Assembly (NCBI RefSeq): GCF_001306175.1
Contig: NZ_LGKN01000004.1
Location: 186,001-250,000 of the forward strand
Direction of reading: 5' to 3'
From: Ardenticatena maritima
GTDB lineage: Bacteria > Chloroflexota > Anaerolineae > Ardenticatenales > Ardenticatenaceae
DNA: 64,000 bases
Shown: positions 28,267-35,893 of the stretch, one piece after another
Position numbering within the stretch: the first letter of the stretch is position 1
Layout: every line of letters begins with the position of its first letter
The notes under the pieces: generated by a model
Database searches by the model: none
The model's input: the letters and a program-made list of their open reading frames with translations, nothing else
Told to the model about the DNA's origin: nothing
Position numbers and translations under genes: made by a program

Positions 28267-29535
28267 ATGTTTGAATGGCGCACACTCGATGATGAACCCA
28301 CACCCCCTCCACCGCCGCCCACCCAACCGACACAGCGGCGCTTCGTTCTGGTGCTGGCGCTTCTGTTGCTCGTCGCCGGCATCTCCATTCTCGTGTGGAC
28401 GCTCTACCAGCGTCAACAAGCACGGTTGATAGCGGACATTCAAACCACCATGCGCGCGCTCGACGCCGCCGCCAACACGCGCCGCACCGAAACACTTCTG
28501 CACCATCTCGACCCGACCGCGCCGCTGGGCTGGCACGCCGCCCGTATTGACGATTTCGTCAAACTCGAAACGGTTTGGCGCACCACAACCGTTGAAAACG
28601 CCACGTGGCTCAGCCGCGACCGAGTGCTTGCAGATGTGCGCACCATCTACACCACGCAGCCCCCACAAGCCACCCCCCTGCTGACGACAACCCAGCGCCT
28701 GGGTATGCGCCTCATCAACCAGACGTGGCGCGTCAGTCCCATTCCTGAGCAAGCATGGGGTGAACCGACCATCGAAACCACGCCGCACTTTCGCATTCTC
28801 TACCGCGACGCCGATACCGACCTTGCCCGCCTGCTGGCTGTAAATGTGGAAATGCTGGCGGCGACTGTGCGCACCTCTGTCGGCGACCCCATGTCCGCGT
28901 TGGCCAATGAGCGGCTCTCGATCATTCTCACCACCGACCAAAACGGGCTTCAACCCGCCTTGCGGCAATCGGTTTTTGATAACCAATTGGTGCTGACATC
29001 ACCAGTGTTGCTGGAACGGTATGACGACCGTGCACCAGAACATCTTGCGCAGGAAATCATCCTCTGGTGGCTTGCCATGCACGCCATCCAAAACCGCACA
29101 CCCGACCTGTTTGACCGCACCGCTACCAGCCTTTTCACACCTGCCCGCCAGGGCGTTTTGCTCTGGTTGGCGGAACGAAGCGGCTTGTTTCCCAACGACC
29201 CATTGCTCGCGGCATACCAACGCATCGCCTGTACGGTAGAATGGCCTGCCTTGACCGAACGGGCGCGCGCTTCGCAAAGTTCGCCCTATCATGCCGTTGC
29301 GCTTCCGGGGTTCAATGCTGAAGCAGACAAGCATGTGGCGCATGCTTACGTTCTGGTAGATGTTCTCGCGCAGAAGGGGGTATCAGCGGGGGATCTACTC
29401 ACAGCAACATACCAACAGCCGACGTGGGAACTTGTCGCGGCGCATCTTCCCACGCCCATCTCGCTGAGCGAACTCGACCGGGAGCGCATCCGTTGGCGAC
29501 AAACAGCGTGCGCGGCGACTACCACTGCACCGTAA
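28267..29535 (+). CDS. Membrane-anchored protein of unknown function
   Basis: A 422-residue protein with a short proline-rich cytosolic N-terminus (PPPPPP at about 14-19), one helix (FVLVLALLLLVAGISILVWTLY) and a large extracytoplasmic domain. The first part of that domain (residues about 60-165, ending QTWRVSPI) resembles accumulation-type helical/beta modules seen before peptidase-like folds. The centre (HFRILYRDADTDLARLLAVN, SIILTTD) recalls gluzincin-like proteins, but the HExxH zinc motif is absent (HLAQEI stands in that region). I therefore call it unknown. Its 3' end overlaps the convergent L,D-transpeptidase gene by 17 bases. Confidence 0.72.
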   Translation: MFEWRTLDDEPTPPPPPPTQPTQRRFVLVLALLLLVAGISILVWTLYQRQQARLIADIQTTMRALDAAANTRRTETLLHHLDPTAPLGWHAARIDDFVKLETVWRTTTVENATWLSRDRVLADVRTIYTTQPPQATPLLTTTQRLGMRLINQTWRVSPIPEQAWGEPTIETTPHFRILYRDADTDLARLLAVNVEMLAATVRTSVGDPMSALANERLSIILTTDQNGLQPALRQSVFDNQLVLTSPVLLERYDDRAPEHLAQEIILWWLAMHAIQNRTPDLFDRTATSLFTPARQGVLLWLAERSGLFPNDPLLAAYQRIACTVEWPALTERARASQSSPYHAVALPGFNAEADKHVAHAYVLVDVLAQKGVSAGDLLTATYQQPTWELVAAHLPTPISLSELDRERIRWRQTACAATTTAP

Positions 29536-30847
29536 CCGGCGTGCCGATGTCCGCCCATTCCCACAACATGCGGGCGTGCTCGTCAGTCAAGGCGATACAG
29601 CCATACGTGACACGTGTGCCAATGTAGCCTTCCCACATTTTCCAGCCGTCATCGCTCACCGGAAGCCCGTGAATGCCATTTTCAATCGGTCCCACCCAGT
29701 AGATACCCAGCCAGTAGGGCATCCAGAGCCGCCAAACGTTGCTACGCGCATTGAGAATTTTGCTCTGCACGCGGTACTCGCCGGGGACGGTCGGGCGTCG
29801 CGGTTCGCCGGTGCTCGCCTTCCACGACCATTTCAGTTTGCCATTTTCGTACACATACATGCGTTGCTCGCTGATATCCACCACAATGCGCTTTTCCCAC
29901 ACCGGCTCCAATGACGGCAACCCAGCCACAGTTGTCTGCCCCGGTTGCGACGACGGCGCTCCCGGCTCAACGGCGGCGCGTGCCGCACGCCCCGGCTGTG
30001 CCAGCCGCGCGCGGTGGAAGGCTAATTGGGCGGCGGCTTGCGTGGTTTTGGCGGTTTCAGCACGCGCGAGCATCACGGTGTCGAGCATCACCGCCGTGTC
30101 CAGATACGCGGGGTCGAGTTGATAGAGCGGCCACAGGTGCTCAAACGCGGTTTGCCAATCGCGTGCGCGAAACGCCTCACGTCCGGCGAAATAGGTGCGT
30201 AAGGCTTCGTATTCGCGCACAACGCCCACTTCGTCGGGGTGCAATGCGACCGCTTTTTCGAGATAGGGGAGCGCCTGTTCAGGCTGAGACGCCCGCAACG
30301 CTTCTGTGGCCAGCGTCAGGTATTCCTGCGTCAGCCAGTCGCGCAAGCGCGTATCATCCGGCGCAAGGGCGACAGCCTGTTCAAGGAAAGCGGCGGCGGC
30401 GACATGATCGCCGGCATCCCACGCCTGCCGCGCCTGCCGCACAGAAGCCACCAAGGGGTCTTCCGGCTTGGGTGCCAGCCCGAACCACGCACCCACGCCA
30501 AGCAGGCTCGCAACCACAATCGCGAGAGCCAGCGCCCACAGCCGCCACATAGGACGCCAAAGGCGTGGTGTGCGCCAGAGAGCACGCCGCGCGGCTTTCA
30601 CCGCCGGGTGCGCAGGGTCAAGCGCTGTGGCGCGGGCAAGCGCCTTGTGTGCGGCATCCGGCGAAGGGGCGGCGCGGGCATAGAGGCAGAGGGCTTCGAT
30701 ATCGTGGGGATTGCGTGCAAGCAAGCGCACCGCACAACGGCGCGCCGTATCGAGGTCGCCACGGGCGTATGCGGCTTCGCCCTCTGCAAGCCACTGGTCC
30801 AGCACGCCACTCTGCGATTGTGGGAAGGGGACGTGCATTGTTGTCAT
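29519..30847 (-). CDS. TPR-containing L,D-transpeptidase (YkuD)
   Basis: A 442-residue envelope enzyme. Residues about 10-85 hold TPR-like repeats on the cytosolic side, a helix (LWALALAIVVASLLGVGAW) spans the membrane near 105-125, and more TPR-like helices follow to about 270. The C-terminal YkuD domain carries IHGLP and the cysteine motif TYGCIAL, a variant of SHGCIRL with the catalytic Cys kept. L,D-transpeptidases form 3-3 peptidoglycan crosslinks or attach proteins. ATG 30847 lies only 6 bases after a TATACT box, so the mRNA may be leaderless. An upstream start at 30883 would overlap the promoter. Confidence 0.87.
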   Translation of the reverse strand: MTTMHVPFPQSQSGVLDQWLAEGEAAYARGDLDTARRCAVRLLARNPHDIEALCLYARAAPSPDAAHKALARATALDPAHPAVKAARRALWRTPRLWRPMWRLWALALAIVVASLLGVGAWFGLAPKPEDPLVASVRQARQAWDAGDHVAAAAFLEQAVALAPDDTRLRDWLTQEYLTLATEALRASQPEQALPYLEKAVALHPDEVGVVREYEALRTYFAGREAFRARDWQTAFEHLWPLYQLDPAYLDTAVMLDTVMLARAETAKTTQAAAQLAFHRARLAQPGRAARAAVEPGAPSSQPGQTTVAGLPSLEPVWEKRIVVDISEQRMYVYENGKLKWSWKASTGEPRRPTVPGEYRVQSKILNARSNVWRLWMPYWLGIYWVGPIENGIHGLPVSDDGWKMWEGYIGTRVTYGCIALTDEHARMLWEWADIGTPVTVQW

Positions 30848-30853
30848 ATGCTG

Positions 30854-30883
30854 AGTATACCACCGCCCCGCTTCGTGAAGCAA
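30854..30883 (-). promoter_or_regulatory. Promoter of the L,D-transpeptidase gene (possibly leaderless)
   Basis: On the minus strand TTGCTT, an 18-base spacer and TATACT are followed 6 bases later by the ATG at 30847. A normal start-point distance would put transcription initiation at the start codon. Confidence 0.5.
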
Positions 30884-30926
30884 TGCCTGGGCAGGCTCGC
30901 CCGTTGGCTACACACAAGATGCGTGT

Positions 30927-31733
30927 TCAACGATGACGGTAGGCTCTACGCCCAAACGCCAAGACGCCCCCAGCCAACACCACTAGCCCCAAGAGAAGGG
31001 GAGAAAATGGTGAAGAGGCGGGTTGTCCATTAAATTCAACAAGATCAATAGCGGTAGGTCCGCCAATACGCACTTCTATATCGTCAATCCCGAATTCATC
31101 ACGACTTCCTGAGCCAGCAACATCATCACTTTTCCATTGCAAGTAAATAAACGCCCCAGGAGCAAGGTTCACACCATTCAGTGTTGTGGCAAATGATTGT
31201 GATTGCCATGCGGGTGATACATCAGCTGCCTGAGGTGTGGTGAACGTAAAAATCGGCCCTGTATAAGAAACATCATCCAAGGAGTAATAAAAATCCAGAG
31301 AAGAACTGCGATTTTGATCGTTATAATACCAAACTTTATAGGCTACATAGAGATTACTAATGGTATTCCCTGTAGTATTTTGCAGTTTCAAGGTGATATC
31401 ACCTGGCGTGAAATCATTGCCTGTGGGTTGAACACCCAAGATTATGTTGCCACCACCTACATCGAAGGCATAAATGCCACCAGTAGTGACACTACCAGTT
31501 GAAGAGCCGCGGGCAAAATCACCATTCGTCAAAGTATCCCCAAAACTCGGTGACGAATTATCACTCAACCCTGTGACCCGCCAAAGGTCTGAATCAAGCT
31601 GCCCAGATGTTGGATTAGGTGCAAAGCCAGCCCCCGTAAAACCGGTGAAATCAATGGGCGTCACTGCCGCTAGGACAGGGGCACCCATGAGCAACAAGAA
31701 AACGATCATCAAAAAGAGCGCGACTCGTTTCAT
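30927..31733 (-). CDS. Secreted protein with C-terminal membrane anchor
   Basis: A 268-residue exported protein. The signal peptide is MKRVALFLMIVFLLLMGAPVLA. The mature part opens with PIDFTGFTGAGFAPNPTSGQ and is Gly/Ser/Thr/Asp-rich with beta-strand periodicity (IYAFDVGGGNIILGVQP, ITLKLQNTTG). This type of N-terminal module is also seen at the front of secreted nucleases, but no catalytic domain follows. The C-terminus is a helix (LLLGLVVLAGGVLAFG) and RRAYRHR, a membrane anchor like that of the 751-residue surface protein. ATG 31733 is chosen over 31808 for its AGAGGGG site and signal peptide. Confidence 0.78.
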   Translation of the reverse strand: MKRVALFLMIVFLLLMGAPVLAAVTPIDFTGFTGAGFAPNPTSGQLDSDLWRVTGLSDNSSPSFGDTLTNGDFARGSSTGSVTTGGIYAFDVGGGNIILGVQPTGNDFTPGDITLKLQNTTGNTISNLYVAYKVWYYNDQNRSSSLDFYYSLDDVSYTGPIFTFTTPQAADVSPAWQSQSFATTLNGVNLAPGAFIYLQWKSDDVAGSGSRDEFGIDDIEVRIGGPTAIDLVEFNGQPASSPFSPLLLGLVVLAGGVLAFGRRAYRHR

Positions 31734-31780
31734 TGTATACCCCTCTTTATTTTCTAATCGTGCCTCTGGGCTTCCCTCCA

Positions 31781-32646
31781 CTAAGAGGCAACCACATTCC
31801 AAAAGCATGTTGAGCGCGTGAACCTCAACTCGACTACCGGGTGCGCCACTTGCAAGAGCGCCAAACGTTCCAGCAGGACCGGCACACGGCGCTCATCAGT
31901 CATCACCACAACAACAGCGGCGCTCAACGCAGCCAGCGCTTGCCCCAAGGGGAGAGGATTCGCAGCCACATGCGGGGCTTGGACAAGCTTATAGACGCCA
32001 CGCAAAGGTGCGGAATGTGGGCGTGGTGCAAATGGGGCTTGTGTAGGATTGTGAAACGGCGTGGCATACGCTATCCACCGATCGCCCTCGGGCATGAGCG
32101 CGACAAGGTCGTCATTGAGAATCTCCGCCAGCCCGCTTTCGTGCGACAGCCGCGCAACGGTTGTTTTGCCCGTGCCAGATGGTCCCAGAAAGAGATACGC
32201 TTGCCCTTTGCGCACCAACCCTGCGCCATGCAGCAAGAGACCGCCCCGCTCAACAAGCATGATGGCAAAGAGTGCACGAATGAGATACACAAGGTTGTAG
32301 CGCGGCAAATGCGCGGTTGCATGCAAAAAAACATGTCGTCGAGACCAATCGCTTTGGACACGATAGAGCGAATGGTCAAATGTCACCCCCCCCTGGGCGT
32401 CAAAAGAGAAGCGAGGTGAGTCCTCCCATTGTGGAAGCGGCGGCAACGCGGGGTCAAGCGTAATGAGCAAACGCGCTTGGGGGGTGGCATGGCTTTATAG
32501 GCGGCATACCGCGCCGCTACCCACTCGACCACCTCGCGATGGGGTGAGGCGATTTCAAGGTGGGTGTTGGCAATCGAGATGGTGACGGCATGCGGGGGAG
32601 CAGTGGGAAGAGGTGGGGCATGGGATTGAGAAACATGCATCGTCAT
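31781..32646 (-). CDS. HPr kinase-like P-loop protein, frame broken
   Basis: The N-terminal section from ATG 32646 (VTISIANTHLEIASPHREVVEWVAARY in part: EVVEWVAARYAAYKA) and the section ending at 31781 lie in different frames. Adding one base to the six-base homopolymer at 32479-32484 (C on the coding strand) restores MPPPQARLLITLDPALP and yields about 288 residues. The C-terminal part has the Walker A motif FLGPSGTGKTT and ILNDDLVAL, typical of HprK-like ATPases found outside the PTS in many bacteria, often near peptide-modification or surface genes. The start overlaps the Fn3-like gene stop (ATGA). Either an undercalled base or a contingency tract explains the break. Confidence 0.72.
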
Positions 32647-33119
32647 TCTAGCAACTCCGTCTCTGACTGACGTTCGCGAAGCGTCGAAGCAACAATGCCG
32701 AGGCTCAACAAAATCAAAACGGCGCCCAAGAAAGGTTGCACGCGCGCCCACAAGGGCTGTTCAACCGTCACAGGAATAACTTCAACAGGTGTGCGCGCTC
32801 CACTTGTTTCGACTTCTTCGAGCTGATAGTAATACGTCCGGCCAGGAATGAGACCGGTGTCCGTGTAAACGTATTCACCACCGGTATGGCGCGCAGGCGA
32901 GGCAGGGATGAGCCGCTCATTCACCTGCTCAAAAGGGCCTTCTTCGCTGGTGCTACGATAGAGGTTGTAGCCCGCCGTTTGCACTTCGGAGGCTGTTTTC
33001 CAACGCAATGTAACGTCGGTTGGGTTTTCCTGCGATGAGAAGACGAGAATGAGACCGGCAATTGCCATCAAAAGTGCGCCGGCGATGCCGACAAGTTGTT
33101 GTGTCCGGTGGTTGGTCAT
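32643..33119 (-). CDS. Fibronectin III-like membrane protein
   Basis: A 158-residue protein with two membrane helices, LVGIAGALLMAIAGLILVF near residue 8 and FLGAVLILLSLGIVAST near 130. Between them is one extracytoplasmic domain with an Fn3-like pattern: VTLRWKTASEVQTAGYNLYR, YVYTDTGLIPGRTYYYQLEEV. ATG 33119 follows AGGA and is better than any upstream start, since the longer frame is Arg/Pro-rich antisense-like sequence. It is coupled to the HprK-like gene by a 4-base overlap. It may present a binding domain at the surface; the partner is unknown. Confidence 0.75.
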   Translation of the reverse strand: MTNHRTQQLVGIAGALLMAIAGLILVFSSQENPTDVTLRWKTASEVQTAGYNLYRSTSEEGPFEQVNERLIPASPARHTGGEYVYTDTGLIPGRTYYYQLEEVETSGARTPVEVIPVTVEQPLWARVQPFLGAVLILLSLGIVASTLRERQSETELLE

Positions 33120-33200
33120 CGTTTTCCTGCGAGGGTTTGTTGACGAAAAGAGCATAGTCGGAATACGCCAACTCGTCAATTGATTGCCGAGGGCAAAACA

Positions 33201-33235
33201 AAAACCCGGCGGGCTATGAAAACCAGCCGGGTTTT
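33201..33235 (-). terminator. Intrinsic terminator after the cysteine synthase gene
   Basis: AAAACCCGGC (33201-33210) and GCCGGGTTTT (33226-33235) form a perfect 10-bp stem. On the minus strand it ends in TTTTTGTTTTG, so it closes the sulfur operon. Confidence 0.9.
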
Positions 33236-33255
33236 GCATTGCGCGCGGCCACACG

Positions 33256-34245
33256 TCAAGACCGAAGCAGGCTGAGGTATTTGGCGCCGCCATCAGGCAA
33301 GACGGTGACGACAACCCCTTCTTCCAACTGGCGCGCCACTTGCAAAGCGGCATACACGGCGGCACCGGCGCTGAACCCCACAAACCAGCCCTCTTCACGC
33401 GCCAGGCGCATGGTGGTTTCATACGCATCCGCCGGCGAGACATAGCGCGTCTCATCCACGACGCTCGGATCGTAAATGCCCGGCACAATGGCTGTTTCAA
33501 GGTGCTTCAACCCCTCAATCACAGCCAACTCGTCTTCAGGTTCAACAGCAATGACGCGCACATTGGGGTTCACACGGCGCAAAAAGCGCGCTGTGCCCAC
33601 CAGCGTGCCACTCGTGCCGACGCCCGCCACAAAGTGGGTAATGCGCCCACCCGTCTGCGCCCAAATTTCAGGGCCTGTGTGGCAAAAGTGCGCCCGCCAG
33701 TTGGCTGGGTTGTTGTACTGGTCGGCGTAGTAGTACCGCTCCGGATTTTGCGCCACAATCTCACGCACCAGGCGAATCGCGCCGTCCGACCCTTCGAGCG
33801 GGTCGCTGAAAATCAACTCCGCACCATACGCCTGCAAAATGCGCTTGCGTTCTTCGCTGACATTCTCCGGCATCACCAGCGTGACCCGATACCCTTTCAC
33901 CGCGCCAATCCAGGCATAGGCAATGCCGGTGTTGCCGCTGGTGCTGTCAATCAAAATTTTGTCCGGCGTCAGGTCGCCGCTCCGTTCGGCGCTTTCGATG
34001 ATATGCAACGCGGCACGGTCCTTGACCGACCCGCCCGGATTGAACCATTCGGCTTTGGCGTACACCTCCACCGACGGCGGCAAATCAGCGGCCAGGTGGT
34101 GCAAGCGCAGCAACGGCGTTTCGCCAACATGATCGAGAATACTCACCGGTTGTTGTAAATGCACCCCGCGACGGGCGACATCGCGAAACGCCGTGCAACT
34201 ATCCTCAAGCAAAATTGTCTCCGGCAACGGTTGCCGCGCGACCAT
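33256..34245 (-). CDS. cysM: Cysteine synthase (CysM/CysK family)
   Basis: A 329-residue fold-type II PLP enzyme. The PLP lysine is in GGSVKDRAA near residue 74, the phosphate loop is TSGNTGIAYA near 106, and GTSGTLVGTARFL near 212 is the second glycine loop. It joins O-acetylserine (or O-phosphoserine) with a sulfur donor. Its start overlaps the stop of the rhodanese-E1 gene (TAATG), and a ubiquitin-like sulfur carrier lies just upstream. The context therefore points to a CysM type that uses a thiocarboxylated carrier protein. The N-terminal extension of about 30 residues before VSILDHVGETPLLRL is unusual. Confidence 0.9.
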   Translation of the reverse strand: MVARQPLPETILLEDSCTAFRDVARRGVHLQQPVSILDHVGETPLLRLHHLAADLPPSVEVYAKAEWFNPGGSVKDRAALHIIESAERSGDLTPDKILIDSTSGNTGIAYAWIGAVKGYRVTLVMPENVSEERKRILQAYGAELIFSDPLEGSDGAIRLVREIVAQNPERYYYADQYNNPANWRAHFCHTGPEIWAQTGGRITHFVAGVGTSGTLVGTARFLRRVNPNVRVIAVEPEDELAVIEGLKHLETAIVPGIYDPSVVDETRYVSPADAYETTMRLAREEGWFVGFSAGAAVYAALQVARQLEEGVVVTVLPDGGAKYLSLLRS

Positions 34246-35462
34246 TAGTGCACCTCGACAGGTTGAGCGCTTTCTTCTTCATCGTGGCGCGGGAACGGAA
34301 CGCCGCAAAACTCTTCATAGTCAATCAATTCGGTAATGGTGGGCTCTTCACCACAGACCGGGCATTTGGGGTTCTTGCGCAAACGCACCTGGTGGAATTG
34401 CCCTGCCAGTGCATCGTAGAGCAGCAAACGCCCGATGAGCGGTTCGCCAATCCCCAGAATGAGTTTGATGGCTTCCATTGCCTGCAAACTGCCGATAATG
34501 CCCGGCAGAACCCCCAGCACACCCCCTTCCGCGCATGATGGCACTTCGCCCGGCGGCGGCGGTGTGGGGAAGAGACACCGATAGCACGGGCCTTCATCGG
34601 CTTTGAAAACCGTCACTTGCCCCTCGAATTGGAAAATCGAACCGTCCACCAGCGGCTTCCCCGCCATGACGCAAGCATCATTGACCAGATAGCGCGTCGG
34701 GAAGTTGTCCGACCCATTCACCACAATGTCGTAGTCCTTGATGATGTCCATGATGTTTTCGCTGGTCAGCGGTTCACGATAGGGCACAACCTTCACATCC
34801 GGGTTGATGGACGCAATCGTCTCAGCCGCCGACTCAACCTTGGGACGCCCAATGTCATCCACGCCGTGCAAAATCTGGCGCTGCAAGTTGCTCAAATCCA
34901 CCACGTCGAAATCCACAATCCCCAGCGTCCCGACGCCGGCCGCCGCCAGGTAGAGCGCCGCCGGCGACCCTAATCCGCCGGCGCCAACAAGCAACACCTT
35001 AGCGTCGAGCAACTTCCACTGGCCTTCTTCGCCCACTTCCGGAATCAGAATGTGGCGCGAATAACGAATGCGCTGCTCAGGTGAAAAGATACGCGGCAGG
35101 TCAAACTTCAAGCCCTGGCTCTTCCAGGCGCCAAAGCCACCCGCCAACGAAAAGACATTCTTGTAGCCCATTTCTTTGAGCGTCTTCGCAGCAAACGCCG
35201 AACGCACACCCCCCGCGCAGTAGAGCACAATCGGCGCTTCGCGGTCAGGTTCAACTTCTTCAATGCGCCATTCAAGATGCCCGCGCGGAATGAATTTGGC
35301 GCCGGGAATGTACCCTTGTTCAAATTCATCCAACTCGCGCACGTCAATCAGGCGAATCGGCTCGCCGCGTTCCAGCCATTCGCGCAATGTTGAGACGTTG
35401 ATTTCCTGAATTTCTTGCTTGACGCGTTGCAAAAATTGCTCGCGTGTCAATCGGTCACTCAC
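34245..35462 (-). CDS. Rhodanese - ThiF/MoeB-like E1 fusion, sulfur-carrier activating enzyme
   Basis: A 405-residue protein. Residues about 18-118 are a rhodanese domain with C82 in YCAGGVRS. Residues about 125-390 are an E1-like adenylyltransferase with the ATP loop GAGGLGS at 160-166 and zinc pairs CYRC and CPVC. It should adenylate the C-terminal glycine of a ubiquitin-like carrier and pass it sulfur. The more familiar MoeZ/Uba4 has the E1 first and the rhodanese last, so the order here is inverted. The carrier gene lies 70 bases upstream and cysM overlaps its end, giving a complete sulfur-relay set. Confidence 0.88.
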   Translation of the reverse strand: MSDRLTREQFLQRVKQEIQEINVSTLREWLERGEPIRLIDVRELDEFEQGYIPGAKFIPRGHLEWRIEEVEPDREAPIVLYCAGGVRSAFAAKTLKEMGYKNVFSLAGGFGAWKSQGLKFDLPRIFSPEQRIRYSRHILIPEVGEEGQWKLLDAKVLLVGAGGLGSPAALYLAAAGVGTLGIVDFDVVDLSNLQRQILHGVDDIGRPKVESAAETIASINPDVKVVPYREPLTSENIMDIIKDYDIVVNGSDNFPTRYLVNDACVMAGKPLVDGSIFQFEGQVTVFKADEGPCYRCLFPTPPPPGEVPSCAEGGVLGVLPGIIGSLQAMEAIKLILGIGEPLIGRLLLYDALAGQFHQVRLRKNPKCPVCGEEPTITELIDYEEFCGVPFPRHDEEESAQPVEVH

Positions 35463-35532
35463 GGTACCCTCCTGTTTTTTTCAAACAATGTGAACACCAC
35501 GCGAGCGGACGCCTTTGGCCGCTTTTCGATTC

Positions 35533-35811
35533 TTACCGCCCACCGGCCATCGCCGGGATGATGCTCACTTCATCATTTTCACTCAAAGGTGTTTCTTCGC
35601 CCTGCAAAGCACGAATTTCTTCGCCGTTGACGAACACGTTGATGAAACGCTTGATTTCACCACGTTCTTCATCCACAAGGCGGGCTTTCACACCCGGATA
35701 CTGCGCTTCCAGCGCCTCCACCAAATCGCGAATGGTGCTGGCTTGCACTTCCACACGCGCCTGCCCACCAGTCAGACGCCGCAAGGGAGTTGGAACATAC
35801 ACAATTGCCAT
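35533..35811 (-). CDS. Ubiquitin-like sulfur carrier (MoaD/ThiS/CysO family)
   Basis: A 92-residue beta-grasp protein. Hallmarks are IVYVPTPLRRLTGG, TIRDLVEALEAQYPG, RFINVFVNGEEI and the ending SIIPAMAGGR. Carriers of this family work through a C-terminal Gly-Gly that becomes a thiocarboxylate. Here a single Arg follows GG, so trimming may be needed first, as for some carriers processed by JAMM-type proteases. The neighbouring activating enzyme and cysM suggest a CysO-like role in cysteine synthesis rather than molybdopterin. No JAMM protease gene is in the window. Confidence 0.87.
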   Translation of the reverse strand: MAIVYVPTPLRRLTGGQARVEVQASTIRDLVEALEAQYPGVKARLVDEERGEIKRFINVFVNGEEIRALQGEETPLSENDEVSIIPAMAGGR

Positions 35812-35893
35812 CGCTTTCTTCCTCCTTATTGCCGGTTTTTGTTATTTTGGCAGGGGCCGCGTGTTGCCGCCCCCCAATTCGCACGTATGTAGG

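Noticed and set aside
28267-29535. A gluzincin (MA-type) metallopeptidase
   Set aside because: The general layout is suggestive, but the HExxH zinc motif is missing, so enzyme status is not supported.
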